NCBI RefSeq assembly: GCF_040409955.1
Contig: NZ_CP123387.1
Span: 186,001-250,000, forward strand
Source: Salipiger sp. H15
GTDB taxonomy: Bacteria > Pseudomonadota > Alphaproteobacteria > Rhodobacterales > Rhodobacteraceae
Length of the DNA stretch: 64,000 nucleotides
Reading direction: 5' to 3'
Shown one piece after another: positions 1 through 8,791 of this stretch (its first letter is position 1; each line of letters starts with the position of its first letter). The translations under genes and the position numbers were made by a program. The notes below the pieces were generated by a model. It worked only from the letters and a program-made list of their open reading frames with translations, searched no databases and was not told where the DNA came from.

Positions 1-214
1 CGAGCGCGAAGCAGACCCCGCAGGCCGGTGCCCAGATCGCCGGGTCGCCGGTTTCGAGCCAGAGGGACAGGGCCTTGCCGCCACTGTTGCCGACGTCCCA
101 GCCCCATTTCCCGAGCCCGATGATCGCGAGCCAGTTCGGCAGGACGCTGGTGAAGATCCAGACGAGACAAAAGATCAGCGGCACGAAGATGATGTAGAGC
201 AGGATGTCGATCAT
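1..214 (-). CDS. Membrane protein, C-terminally truncated by the window edge
   Basis: The first 71 residues of a protein that continues past the left edge. It starts MIDILLYIIFVPLIFCLVWI, so residues 2 to about 25 form one hydrophobic segment, which is probably membrane-spanning. A second mildly hydrophobic stretch (around WLAIIGLG) follows, then a Gly/Trp-rich part. I do not recognise a family. It points the same way as the sulfhydrylase gene upstream but is separated from it by 130 bases that include a hairpin, so it is probably a separate transcription unit. No function is proposed. Confidence 0.55.
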   Translation of the reverse strand, partial: MIDILLYIIFVPLIFCLVWIFTSVLPNWLAIIGLGKWGWDVGNSGGKALSLWLETGDPAIWAPACGVCFAL

Positions 215-302
215 TGCGGTCCCACGGAAATTCGGCGGGATCGTGCCATGAAGCCCCTTGATTTCAAAGAAAATTCCTTGGGGTCCGACGCTCCGCCGCA
301 TC

Positions 303-330
303 GGGGGCCGAAGCGCGCTGCCCGGCCCCC
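303..330 (-). terminator. GC-rich hairpin downstream of the sulfhydrylase gene
   Basis: An 8-bp perfect stem (GGGGGCCG, 303-310, with CGGCCCCC, 323-330) and a 12-nt loop lie 15 bases past the stop codon of the minus-strand sulfhydrylase gene. No U-tract follows in the direction of transcription. It could be a transcript-stabilising 3' hairpin or a weak terminator. Confidence 0.4.
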
Positions 331-344
331 TCTCGGCGTGCTCC

Positions 345-1646
345 TCAGGCGGTCGCTGCTGCCAGCCCCTGGTCGAGGTCGGCGATGATGTCGGCCACGT
401 CCTCGATGCCGATCGAGATGCGCACCACGTTGGGCGCGGCCCCCGCCTTCACCTGCTGCTCGGGCTCGAGCTGGCGGTGGGTGGTCGAGGCGGGATGGAT
501 GATCAGGCTGCGCGTGTCGCCGAGGTTGGCGACGTGGCTCAGCAGCTTGAGGCTGTCCACCAGCTTCACGCAGGCGTCGTAGCCGCCCTTCAGCGACACG
601 GTGAAGAGCGCCCCGGCCCCCTTCGGCACGACCCGCTGCGCCCGCTCGTGCCAGGGCGAGGAGGGCAGGCCGGCGTAGGTCACCGCCTCGACGCGCGGGT
701 CCTTTTCCAGCCACTCGGCCACCGCCTGCGCGTTCTTCACGTGACGCTCCATGCGCAGGCCCAGCGTCTCGATCCCCATCAGCGTGTAATGCGCGCCCTG
801 TGGGTTCATCGTCATGCCGAGGTCGCGCAGCCCCACCGCGATCGAATGGAAGGTGAAGGCCATCGGCCCCAGCGCCGCGTGGAAGGTCAGCCCGTGATAG
901 GCCGGCTCGGGCTGCGACAGCGACGGGAACTTGTCCGAGGCGGACCAGTCGAACTTGCCCGAATCCACCACGATGCCGCCGGTCACCGTGCCGTTGCCGG
1001 TCAGGTACTTGGTGGCCGAATGCACCACCAGCGTCGCGCCGTGCTCGATCGGCTTGCAGAGCCACGGCGTCGCGGTGGTGTTGTCGACGATGAGCGGGAT
1101 CCCGGCCTCGTCGGCGATCTTCGCCAGCGCGCCAAGGTCGGTGACGTAGCCGCCGGGGTTGGCGATGGTCTCGCAGAAGAGCGCGCGGGTGTTCCCGTCG
1201 ATCGCCGCCTTCACCGCGTCGAGGTCGTCGGTGTCGACGAAGGTGGCGGACCAGCCGAAGCGGCGGATGGTCTGGCTGAACTGGGTGATCGTGCCGCCGT
1301 AGAGCCGCGAGGACGAGACGATGTTGCAGCCCGGCCCCATCAGCGGGAAAAGCGCCATGATCTGCGCCGCGTGGCCCGACGAGCAGGCGATGCCGCCCGC
1401 GCCGCCCTCGAGCGCGGTGACCCGGGCCGCCAGCGCCGAGACCGTGGGATTGGTCAGGCGCGAGTAGATGTAGCCCACCTCCTCGAGGTTGAAGAGCCGC
1501 GCCGCGTGGTCGGCGTCGCGGAAGACGTAGGACGTGGTCTGGTAGATCGGCACCTGCCGCGCGCCGGTGGCGGGGTCGGGTGCGGTGCCGGCATGCACGG
1601 CAAGCGTGTCGAAGCCGGGGGCCTTGCCGGGGGTCGTCTCTGTCAT
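345..1646 (-). CDS. metY: O-acetylhomoserine (thiol)-lyase / O-acetylhomoserine sulfhydrylase
   Basis: A 433-aa Cys/Met-metabolism PLP enzyme of normal length for the family. It should make homocysteine from O-acetylhomoserine and sulfide in the cytoplasm. The PLP lysine is K213 in SATKYLTGNGTVTGG. The N-terminal LAVHAGTAPDPATGARQVPIYQ block and the substrate-loop YSRLTNPTV at about residue 61 are both clear. The start at 1646 has a GGAGGAACCT ribosome site. A longer in-frame ORF extends upstream without a better start. An imperfect hairpin overlaps the ribosome site (separate entry). The gene is likely a stand-alone housekeeping gene unrelated to the sugar operon next door. Methionine gamma-lyase is a related alternative, but the sequence looks most like the OAH sulfhydrylase branch. 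Confidence 0.9.
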   Translation of the reverse strand: MTETTPGKAPGFDTLAVHAGTAPDPATGARQVPIYQTTSYVFRDADHAARLFNLEEVGYIYSRLTNPTVSALAARVTALEGGAGGIACSSGHAAQIMALFPLMGPGCNIVSSSRLYGGTITQFSQTIRRFGWSATFVDTDDLDAVKAAIDGNTRALFCETIANPGGYVTDLGALAKIADEAGIPLIVDNTTATPWLCKPIEHGATLVVHSATKYLTGNGTVTGGIVVDSGKFDWSASDKFPSLSQPEPAYHGLTFHAALGPMAFTFHSIAVGLRDLGMTMNPQGAHYTLMGIETLGLRMERHVKNAQAVAEWLEKDPRVEAVTYAGLPSSPWHERAQRVVPKGAGALFTVSLKGGYDACVKLVDSLKLLSHVANLGDTRSLIIHPASTTHRQLEPEQQVKAGAAPNVVRISIGIEDVADIIADLDQGLAAATA

Positions 1647-1658
1647 GGATAGGTTCCT

Positions 1659-1680
1659 CCTTACCTTGCGGCAGGTTAGG
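1659..1680 (-). promoter_or_regulatory. Leader hairpin overlapping the metY ribosome site
   Basis: On the minus strand an 8-bp arm, CCTAACCT, faces AGGTAAGG with one mismatch across a 6-nt loop, and its 3' arm runs into the GGAGG of the metY ribosome site. The position would allow translational control. It does not match the SAM-II or SAM/SAH riboswitch consensus I know, so it is only a candidate cis element. Confidence 0.25.
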
Positions 1681-1717
1681 CAAGCGGCGCGGCGGCGGCA
1701 ATGGCAAGCGTGGGGGC

Positions 1718-2851
1718 TCAGCCCGGCCCGGTCACCCGCTGCCAGGCCAGCATCGCCGCGCCTTTCGCGCCGAGCCGCCCGTCGCCCTGCGCCGTGCAGA
1801 TCTGCAGCCGCTCGGTGGCGAGCGGCAGGCAGCGCTGGTAGATGCGCTCGCGGATGCCGGCGAGCATGGCCTCGCCCGCGCCGGAAAGCGTGCCGCCGAT
1901 CACCAGCATCTGCGGATTGAGCACCGCCACGAGATCGGCCCCCACTGTGCCGATGATCCGGCTGCCCGCGTTGACCAGCGCCCGGCATTCCGGCGCGCCG
2001 GCGGCGTAGAGCCGCATGACGTCCCGCGCATCCTCGCAGGCGTGCCCCAGCGCGCGCAGGTCGCGGGCGATGGCCCAGCCCGCCGCATGGGCCTCGATGC
2101 AGCCCTCCTTGCCGCAGCGGCAGAGGTGATGCGGCTGCGGCGTGTGCTGGATGTGCCCGATATCGCCCGAGGTGCCGAAGGCGCCGCGCAGCATGTGCCC
2201 GTCCGCGATGATGCCGCAGCCGATGCCCGTGCCGGCCTTGATGAAGACGAGGTTCCGCGCCTCGGGCCAGTGCAGGCGCTGCTCGGCGAGGCACATGAGG
2301 TTGACGTCGTTGTCGAGCGCCACCGGCAGCCCCAGCCGCTCGGAAAGCAGCGCGCGGATGTCGAGATCCTCCCAGCCGTACATGACCGAGGGCCGCGCGA
2401 CCCTTCCCTGCCGGTAGTCGATCGGCGCGGGCAGCCCGATGCCGAGCGCGGCGACCGGCGCGCTGGCGGCGGGGCTGCGGACCAGCCGTTCGGCGGCGGC
2501 GGCCAGCGCCGCCAGCGTGCCGCGCGGCTCGGCGCGCAGGTCGATGGGCAGCAGCTCCTCGTCGAGCGCCTCGAAGCCGAGCGAGAATAGCGTGACCCGC
2601 GCCATGGTCTCGCCCACGTCGATGCCGACGAGGTTGCGGTGGTGCGGCTCGATCCGCCAGGTCCGCGCCGGCCGCCCGCCACCCGAGGCGACGCTCTCGC
2701 CCTCGGCGATCAGCCCCGCCTGCGCGAGGTCCCTGATTCTCTGCGAGGCGGTCACCCGGGACATGCCGAGCAGGGTTTCGATCTCGCGCACGCTGCGCGG
2801 CGGCCCGTCGAGCAGCAGGCGGTAGATCGGGTCGTGGCGGAGATTTTCCAT
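1718..2851 (-). CDS. frcR: ROK-family transcriptional regulator (FrcR-like)
   Basis: A 377-aa ROK repressor: a winged helix-turn-helix at about residues 14-60 (SVREIETLLGMSRVTASQRI), then an ATPase-like sugar-binding ROK domain starting near residue 75 (VGIDVGETMARV). The ROK zinc motif CRCGKEGC is present at about residues 246-253, preceded by GTSGDIGHIQH. It is divergent from frcB, as frcR is from frcB in rhizobia. An inverted repeat at 2890-2915 in the shared promoter region is the probable operator. ROK repressors usually release DNA when they bind a sugar or phosphosugar. The assignment to FrcR rests mostly on the very close FrcB match next door. Confidence 0.82.
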   Translation of the reverse strand: MENLRHDPIYRLLLDGPPRSVREIETLLGMSRVTASQRIRDLAQAGLIAEGESVASGGGRPARTWRIEPHHRNLVGIDVGETMARVTLFSLGFEALDEELLPIDLRAEPRGTLAALAAAAERLVRSPAASAPVAALGIGLPAPIDYRQGRVARPSVMYGWEDLDIRALLSERLGLPVALDNDVNLMCLAEQRLHWPEARNLVFIKAGTGIGCGIIADGHMLRGAFGTSGDIGHIQHTPQPHHLCRCGKEGCIEAHAAGWAIARDLRALGHACEDARDVMRLYAAGAPECRALVNAGSRIIGTVGADLVAVLNPQMLVIGGTLSGAGEAMLAGIRERIYQRCLPLATERLQICTAQGDGRLGAKGAAMLAWQRVTGPG

Positions 2852-2889
2852 GCAAGCACCTGACGCTACGGCAACTTCCGCGCCTCGCC

Positions 2890-2915
2890 ACTTATGTTAA
2901 TGAGTTTACATAAGT
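2890..2915. promoter_or_regulatory. Probable FrcR (ROK) operator, inverted repeat
   Basis: Arms ACTTATGTTAA (2890-2900) and TTTACATAAGT (2905-2915) are inverted repeats with one mismatch and a TGAG centre. It is strongly AT-rich inside G+C-rich DNA. It sits 39 bases upstream of the frcR start and 92 bases upstream of frcB. An AT-rich dyad of this size is typical of ROK operators such as those of Mlc and NagC. Confidence 0.65.
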
Positions 2916-3006
2916 ACGGCAATATTTGAATCATTGTTGACAGAAGTTTTCACAACCTGCCCACTGATCCGGCGCAAGGAGGAGTTGCGCAATTTGGGAG
3001 GACATT

Positions 3007-4044
3007 ATGAAAACGCTTTTTAGGCTGGGGACCGCAGGGTCCGCCATGGCCCTGATGCTGGCTGCCCCGGCGGCATTTGCCCAGGACGGTGACATTCTCG
3101 TCGGGCTGATCACCAAGACCGACACCAACCCCTTCTTTGCCAAGATGCGCGAGGGCGCGGCCGCCAAGGCCGAGGAGCTGGGCGTGAAGTTCCAGGCCTT
3201 CGCCGGCAAGTACGACGGCGACAACGACACGCAGATCACCGCCATCGAGAACCTCATCGCCGCCGGGGCCGACGGCATCCTGCTGCTGGCGAGCGACACC
3301 AAGGCGATCGTGCCCACGGTGCAGAAGGCGCGCGACGCGGGGATCCTCGTCATCGCTCTCGACACGCCGCTCGAGCCGATCGACGCGGCGGACGCCACCT
3401 TTGCCACCGACAATTTCCTCGCCGGCGAGATGATCGGCGGGTGGGCGCGCGAGACGCTGGGCGAAGAGGCGGCGCAGGCGGCGAAGATCGCCTTTCTCGA
3501 CGCGCATGAAAGCCAGCCGACGGTCGACGTGAAGCGCGACCAGGGCTTCATGCAGGGCTTCGGCATCGACATCAAGAACCCCGACCGGCGCGACGACGAG
3601 GACGATCCGCGCATCGTCGGACACGAGATGGCGGGCGGCTCCGAGGTCGGCGGCCGCGACGGCATGGAGACGCTGCTGCAGAAGGATTTCGACGTCAACG
3701 TCGTCTACACGATCAACGAGCCCACCGCCGCCGGCGCCTGGGAGGCGCTGAAGGGCGCGGGCAAGGACGACGGCTCGGTGCTGATCACCTCGGTCGACGG
3801 CGGCTGCCCGGGCGTGCGCAACGTGCAGGACGGGGTGATCGGCGCGACCTCGATGCAGTTCCCGCTGCTGATGGCCTCGCTCGGGGTCGAGGCGGTTGTG
3901 GCCTTTGCCAAGGACGGCACGCTGCCCGCACCCTCCGAGGGGCTCGATTTCTACAACACCGGGGTGAAGCTGGTGACCGACAAGCCGGTGGAGGGGCTCG
4001 AGTCCATCACCAGCGAGGAGGCGCTCGAGCTCTGCTGGGGCTGA
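3007..4044 (+). CDS. frcB: Fructose-type sugar ABC transporter, periplasmic binding protein
   Basis: A 345-aa periplasmic binding protein of the ribose/fructose group (Peripla_BP_4 type) with a Sec signal peptide ending AAPAAFA (about residue 24). It matches rhizobial FrcB closely from memory: [59 protein letters not shown], and the terminal ELCWG. The start at 3007 follows a TTGGGAGGAC ribosome site. It is the first gene of a frcBCA operon and is divergent from frcR. A 20-bp palindrome just after the stop probably sets the SBP:permease ratio. The known rhizobial FrcBCA system takes fructose, mannose and ribose. The exact substrate here is inferred. Confidence 0.9.
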   Translation: MKTLFRLGTAGSAMALMLAAPAAFAQDGDILVGLITKTDTNPFFAKMREGAAAKAEELGVKFQAFAGKYDGDNDTQITAIENLIAAGADGILLLASDTKAIVPTVQKARDAGILVIALDTPLEPIDAADATFATDNFLAGEMIGGWARETLGEEAAQAAKIAFLDAHESQPTVDVKRDQGFMQGFGIDIKNPDRRDDEDDPRIVGHEMAGGSEVGGRDGMETLLQKDFDVNVVYTINEPTAAGAWEALKGAGKDDGSVLITSVDGGCPGVRNVQDGVIGATSMQFPLLMASLGVEAVVAFAKDGTLPAPSEGLDFYNTGVKLVTDKPVEGLESITSEEALELCWG

Positions 4045-4065
4045 GCCGGACCGCGCCCTGCACCG

Positions 4066-4085
4066 GGGCCCGCCGCGGCGGGCCC
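4066..4085 (+). repeat. Perfect 20-bp palindrome between frcB and frcC
   Basis: GGGCCCGCCGCGGCGGGCCC is its own reverse complement and would form a very stable RNA hairpin 21 bases after the frcB stop. No U-tract follows. Hairpins between binding-protein and permease genes commonly protect the upstream mRNA or partly terminate transcription, so that more binding protein is made. Confidence 0.6.
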
Positions 4086-4116
4086 GCACCTGCCTTCACA
4101 ACCCGGGACGCTCGCC

Positions 4117-5138
4117 ATGGCCAGCAACGACCTGCCGCAGTTCGCCACCCAAGACGCCCGCCTGTCGCGCCGGGTGATCAACCTGCTGCACGGCAACCCG
4201 ACGATCATCCCGCTGCTCGTTCTGGTGCTGGGGCTGGCGGTGTTCTCGTCGGTGGTCGGGCAGCGCTTCTTCCACCCGTTCAACCTGTCGCTGGTGCTGC
4301 AGCAGGTGACCATCATCGGCACCGTGGCGCTGGCCCAGACGCTGATCATCCTGACCGCCGGGATCGACCTCTCGGTGGGGGCCATCGTGGTGCTGAGCTC
4401 GGTCGCCATGGGGCGGCTGGCGATGGACCATGACCTGCCGCCGGGCCTCGCGCTGGCGCTCGGCATCGCGGTCGGCTCGGGCTGCGGCGCGCTCAACGGC
4501 TTCTTCGTGACGATGATCCGCCTGCCGCCCTTCATCGTCACCCTGGGCACCTGGAGCGTGTTCAACGCGCTCATACAGTTCTGGTCGGGCGGCGAGACCA
4601 TCCGCCAGCAGGAGATCGAGGCCAGCGCCCCGGTGCTGCAATGGACCGGCGAGGCGCTGCGCATGGGCGCGGCGCGGCTGACCATCGGCTCGCTGCTGAT
4701 GCTGCTGCTGGCGGGGCTCTTGTGGTACGTGCTCAACCGCACCGCCTATGGCCGCCACGTCTACGCGGTGGGCAACGATCCCAACGCGGCGCGGCTCTCG
4801 GGCATCGGCACGCGGCGGGTGCTCTTCACCGTCTACCTTGCCGCCGGGACGATCTGCGGTTTCGCCGGATGGCTGCTGATCGGGCGCATCGGCGCGATCA
4901 GCCCGCTGGGCGGGGCGATGACCAACCTCGACAGCATCACCGCCGTGGTGATCGGCGGCACCAGCCTCTTCGGCGGGCGCGGCTCGATTATCGGCACGCT
5001 GATCGGCGCGCTGATCGTCGGCTTCTTCCGCAACGGGCTGGCGCTGGCCGGGCTCGACGTGCTCTGGCAGGAGTTCACCATCGGCTTCCTGATCATCATC
5101 GCGGTCTCCTTCGACCAGTGGCTGCGGAGGATCTCGAC

Positions 5139-5142
<4 letters not shown>
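4117..5142 (+). CDS. frcC: Fructose-type sugar ABC transporter, permease
   Basis: A 341-aa permease of the BPD_transp_2 (RbsC/FrcC) family with about eight to ten hydrophobic segments. Diagnostic stretches are NPTIIPLLVLVLGLAVF, ALAQTLIILTAGIDLSVGAI, RLPPFIVTLGTWSVFNA, and GGTSLFGGRGSIIGTLIGAL near the C-terminus. It lies 72 bases after frcB and overlaps frcA by 4 nt. It should form a homodimeric inner-membrane channel with FrcA. Confidence 0.9.
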
Positions 5143-5960
<818 letters not shown>

Positions 5961-5962
5961 AC

Positions 5963-6970
5963 ATGCTGAGACTGGACGAGAAACTCGCGCGCATCCGTGG
6001 CGGCGACTACCGCAAGGGCGATTTCATCATCGCCGATGCCAAGGACGGCGACATGGGCCCGTCGATCAAATCCTGCGGCCCCCACCGCAACGCCGACGGC
6101 AGCGCCGGGGCCTTCCGCACCCGGCCCGAGTTCCTCGACAGCATCGAGGCGATCGTCGCGCAGGACGTGGTGGACGTGATGCTGACCTCGGTGTCGAACC
6201 TCGAGGCGCTGCAGGCGCGCGGCACCTATGCCGCGAGCCGCGTGACCCCGGCGATCCGCGCCAATGACACGACCGACATCTGGGTGTTCCGTGGCGCGGG
6301 CTACGCGCAGCAGCCCTCGCGCCCGTTCCGCAGCGCCAGCCTTGCCGAGGCGAAGCGGCTCGGCTGCGATCTCGGGCTCTACTCGATCACCTTCAACAAC
6401 GATCTCGACGCCGACTACATGTCGCTCGAGCATTTCGCCGCCTTCCGCGAGGACGCGCGGGCGAACGGTTTCCGCTACTTCCTCGAGGTGTTCAACCCCA
6501 ACGTCGCCTGCGGCCTCTCGGCCGAGGAGATCCCCGGCTACGTCAACGACGCGATGATGCGCTGCATGGCGGGCCTGTCGTCGCGCGAGCGGCCGGAGTT
6601 CCTGAAGATCGCCTACAACGGGCCGAAGGCGCTCGACGAGCTGGTCAGCTATGACCCCTCGGTCACCGTCGGCGTGCTGGGCGGCGGCGCGGGCACGACG
6701 CGCGACTGCCTCGAGCTGATCGCGCAGATCGAGCGCTACGGCGCGCGCATGGCGCTCTTCGGGCGCAAGATCAACCTTGCCGACGACCCGCAGGAAATGG
6801 TGCGCATGATGCGCGCCGTGGCGGATGGCGAGATGGGCTCCGAGGAGGCGACGCGCGCCTACCATGGCGCGCTGCAGTCCCGCGGCATCACCCCGAGCCG
6901 CCCGCTCGAGGAGGACGTGCAGATCACCGAGGCCGTGCTGACCAAGGCGGTGATGAAGAACGCCGCCTGA
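5963..6970 (+). CDS. Class I aldolase-like TIM-barrel protein of a sugar operon
   Basis: A 335-aa cytoplasmic protein with no signal or membrane segment. It resembles DhnA/LsrF-type class I aldolases: FLKIAYNGPKALDELV offers a candidate Schiff-base lysine, GVLGGGAGTT looks like a phosphate-binding loop, and ARMALFGRKINLADDPQ closes the barrel. It begins 2 bases after frcA and is followed by a PfkB kinase, so a kinase-then-aldolase route for the imported sugar is a natural reading. I cannot name the substrate. This pair is unlike a simple fructokinase pathway. Confidence 0.6.
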   Translation: MLRLDEKLARIRGGDYRKGDFIIADAKDGDMGPSIKSCGPHRNADGSAGAFRTRPEFLDSIEAIVAQDVVDVMLTSVSNLEALQARGTYAASRVTPAIRANDTTDIWVFRGAGYAQQPSRPFRSASLAEAKRLGCDLGLYSITFNNDLDADYMSLEHFAAFREDARANGFRYFLEVFNPNVACGLSAEEIPGYVNDAMMRCMAGLSSRERPEFLKIAYNGPKALDELVSYDPSVTVGVLGGGAGTTRDCLELIAQIERYGARMALFGRKINLADDPQEMVRMMRAVADGEMGSEEATRAYHGALQSRGITPSRPLEEDVQITEAVLTKAVMKNAA

Positions 6971-6977
6971 GAGCGCC

Positions 6978-7001
6978 CGCGGGGGCGGGCAGGCCCCCGC
7001 G
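6978..7001 (+). repeat. Hairpin between the aldolase-like and kinase genes
   Basis: Perfect 9-bp stem CGCGGGGGC / GCCCCCGCG with a 6-nt loop (GGGCAG), starting 8 bases past the stop of the upstream gene. There is no T-run. It is probably an mRNA-stability or attenuation element rather than a full terminator, because the kinase gene continues in the same direction. Confidence 0.45.
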
Positions 7002-7046
7002 CGGCACGGAAGGCTCACGCGAACGGACAGGGGAGGGCCAGAGGCA

Positions 7047-8084
7047 ATGGGCAGCATTCGCAGCGGCTTCGTCACCGGCGGCACTTGGTGCGTCGATCAC
7101 AACATGGTCCTGCCGCGCTGGCCCGAGGAGGAGACGGCGACGCGCATCGTCTCGGCCTCGGCGCAGGGCGGCGGGGCGGGCTGCAACTTCGCCGTCGACA
7201 TCCGCCGCCTCGCGCCCGAGATCCCGGTCTCCACCATCGGGCTCTGCGGCGAGGACCCGGACGGGCGGCTGTTGCGCGGCGTGGCGGCGGAGCATGGTAT
7301 CGATACCACCCGCTTCCACGTCGACCCCGCCCTGCGCACGCACCGCACCATGGCCTTCACCTCCGCGGCGAACGGACGGCGCACCCACATCTTCGAGGCC
7401 GACTCCAGCGATCATCTGTCGCCCGATCATTTCGACTTCGAGGGCGTCACCGCGCGGATGCTGCACCTCGGCCTGCCGGGCACCCACGCGCTGCTCGACG
7501 GGCCGTGGCTGGGCGATCCGAGCGGCTGGGTCACGGTGCTGCGAAAGGCCCGCGCGGCGGGGCTGCGCACCAACATGGAGGTGATGAGCATCCCGAGGAG
7601 CGACCTGCGCCGGATGATCCTGCCCTGCCTGCCGCATCTCGACTACCTCGTGGTCAACGACTACGAGATCGGCGCCTTCGCCGACATGCCGACAGTACCG
7701 GGCGGCGAAACCTCGGTGCCCGCCGTGCTGGCGGCGCTGCGCCGGGTGATGGAGCTCGGGAGCATGGAGATCGCCGTCGCGCATTTCCCCGGCGGCGCGC
7801 TGGCGCTCGAGCGGAGCGGCGCGGTGCAGTCCCACCCCTCGACGCGCTTCCCGCAGGCCGAGGTGAAGGGCACCAACGGCGCCGGAGATGCCTTTGCCGC
7901 GGGGTTCTTCTGCGGCCAGTACCGCGGCGTGCCGCTGCGCGAGTGCCTCGGTTACGCCCATGCCGCCGCCGCCGCCTCGCTGCGCTCGGTCGATACCTAC
8001 GGCGCGGTGGAAAGCATCGAGGCCTGCCTCGCGCTCGCGGCGCGCAACGGCTGGCGCGAGGCGCTCGACGTGGGCGCGGCCTGA
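7047..8084 (+). CDS. PfkB/ribokinase-family sugar kinase
   Basis: A 345-aa PfkB-fold kinase. The N-terminal GGGAGCNFAVDIRRLAPE block is PfkB signature 1, and GTNGAGDAFAAGFFCG near residue 275 is signature 2 with the catalytic Asp. The start at 7047 follows GGGAGGGCCAGAGGCA. The position is equivalent to frcK of rhizobial frc loci. It probably phosphorylates the sugar brought in by FrcBCA. The specific substrate (fructose or another ketose or polyol) is not determined by sequence. Confidence 0.85.
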   Translation: MGSIRSGFVTGGTWCVDHNMVLPRWPEEETATRIVSASAQGGGAGCNFAVDIRRLAPEIPVSTIGLCGEDPDGRLLRGVAAEHGIDTTRFHVDPALRTHRTMAFTSAANGRRTHIFEADSSDHLSPDHFDFEGVTARMLHLGLPGTHALLDGPWLGDPSGWVTVLRKARAAGLRTNMEVMSIPRSDLRRMILPCLPHLDYLVVNDYEIGAFADMPTVPGGETSVPAVLAALRRVMELGSMEIAVAHFPGGALALERSGAVQSHPSTRFPQAEVKGTNGAGDAFAAGFFCGQYRGVPLRECLGYAHAAAAASLRSVDTYGAVESIEACLALAARNGWREALDVGAA

Positions 8085-8203
8085 ACTCCGCGGCGCGGCT
8101 CCCGCAAGGTCGGCGCGCCTCGGGGCATCTAATCGACGCTTGCGGTCTCGACTTCCCGGCAGGTTTCTTTGATACCTCGGTCAAGACATTGGGGACTTGA
8201 AAC

Positions 8204-8776
8204 ATGCACAGCTCTACGACCGTGGCCGACGACCTGCGCTCCTCGCTCGAGGGGCAGAAATTCGGCTGCGTCCTTGCCGACCTGCCGTGGCGGCTCCGGG
8301 AGGGCGCGGAGGCGTCGCACCGCCCCGCGCTCGGCCTCGACGAGATCTGCGCGCTGCCCGTCGCCGAGCTGATGGAGGACCGCGCACATTGCTACCTCTG
8401 GGTGCCGAACGCGCTGCTGCCCGAGGGGATGCAGGTGCTCGACGCCTGGGGGTTCAAGTACACCAGCAACATCGTCTGGCAGAAGGCCGCGCCGGACGGC
8501 GGCCTTGGCGCGCCCGGCGAGGGGGATGTCTTCGGCGACGTCACCGCGCTCTTGCTCTTCGGGACGCGCGGCAAGAACGTGCGGACGCTCGCCCCGGCGC
8601 GCAGCCAGGTGAACTTCATCCCGCCCGGCAATGCCTCGGTGCAGGGCGGTCTCGCGCAGATGCCGAAGCCGGACGAACAATACGGCATCATCGAGCGTTG
8701 CAGCTGGGGCCCGTTCCTCGAGCTCTTCGGCCATGGCGCGCGCGAGGGCTGGACGGTCTGGGACGGCCGCGCCTGA
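8204..8776 (+). CDS. Small MT-A70-like adenine methyltransferase with a DLPW motif
   Basis: A 190-aa protein with the MT-A70 (METTL3-like, Ime4-type) fold. The catalytic tetrad reads D26-L27-P28-W29 (usually DPPW), preceded by KFGCVLA. HCYLWVPNALLPEGMQVL, YTSNIVWQKA and LLLFGTRGKNVR follow in the expected order, and the C-terminus has YGIIERCSWGPFLELFG. It contains only the catalytic domain. The family methylates adenine N6 in DNA or RNA. The Leu substitution raises the question of activity. No restriction enzyme, phage gene or methylation partner is nearby, so it looks like an orphan between two catabolic operons. The ribosome site is GGGGACTT. Confidence 0.7.
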   Translation: MHSSTTVADDLRSSLEGQKFGCVLADLPWRLREGAEASHRPALGLDEICALPVAELMEDRAHCYLWVPNALLPEGMQVLDAWGFKYTSNIVWQKAAPDGGLGAPGEGDVFGDVTALLLFGTRGKNVRTLAPARSQVNFIPPGNASVQGGLAQMPKPDEQYGIIERCSWGPFLELFGHGAREGWTVWDGRA

Positions 8777-8791
8777 CCTGACCGCCGCCGC

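Noticed and set aside
1659..1680. Known SAM riboswitch upstream of metY
   Set aside because: The leader is short and lacks the conserved pairing and loop sequences of SAM-II and SAM/SAH riboswitches. I keep only a generic hairpin.
345..2891. An 848-aa minus-strand open frame covering metY and part of the frcR region
   Set aside because: The real metY start is at 1646 with a GGAGGAACCT site. The upstream part of the frame is a G+C-rich open frame antiparallel or out of frame with frcR, not a fusion.
2937..2957. Second dyad GTTGACAGAAG...CACAAC as another ROK operator
   Set aside because: Only 14 of 21 positions are symmetrical, and TTGACA is more simply read as a -35 element.
8204..8776. Restriction-modification or phage-defence role for the MT-A70 protein
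   Set aside because: No restriction endonuclease, specificity subunit, phage or other defence gene is adjacent.
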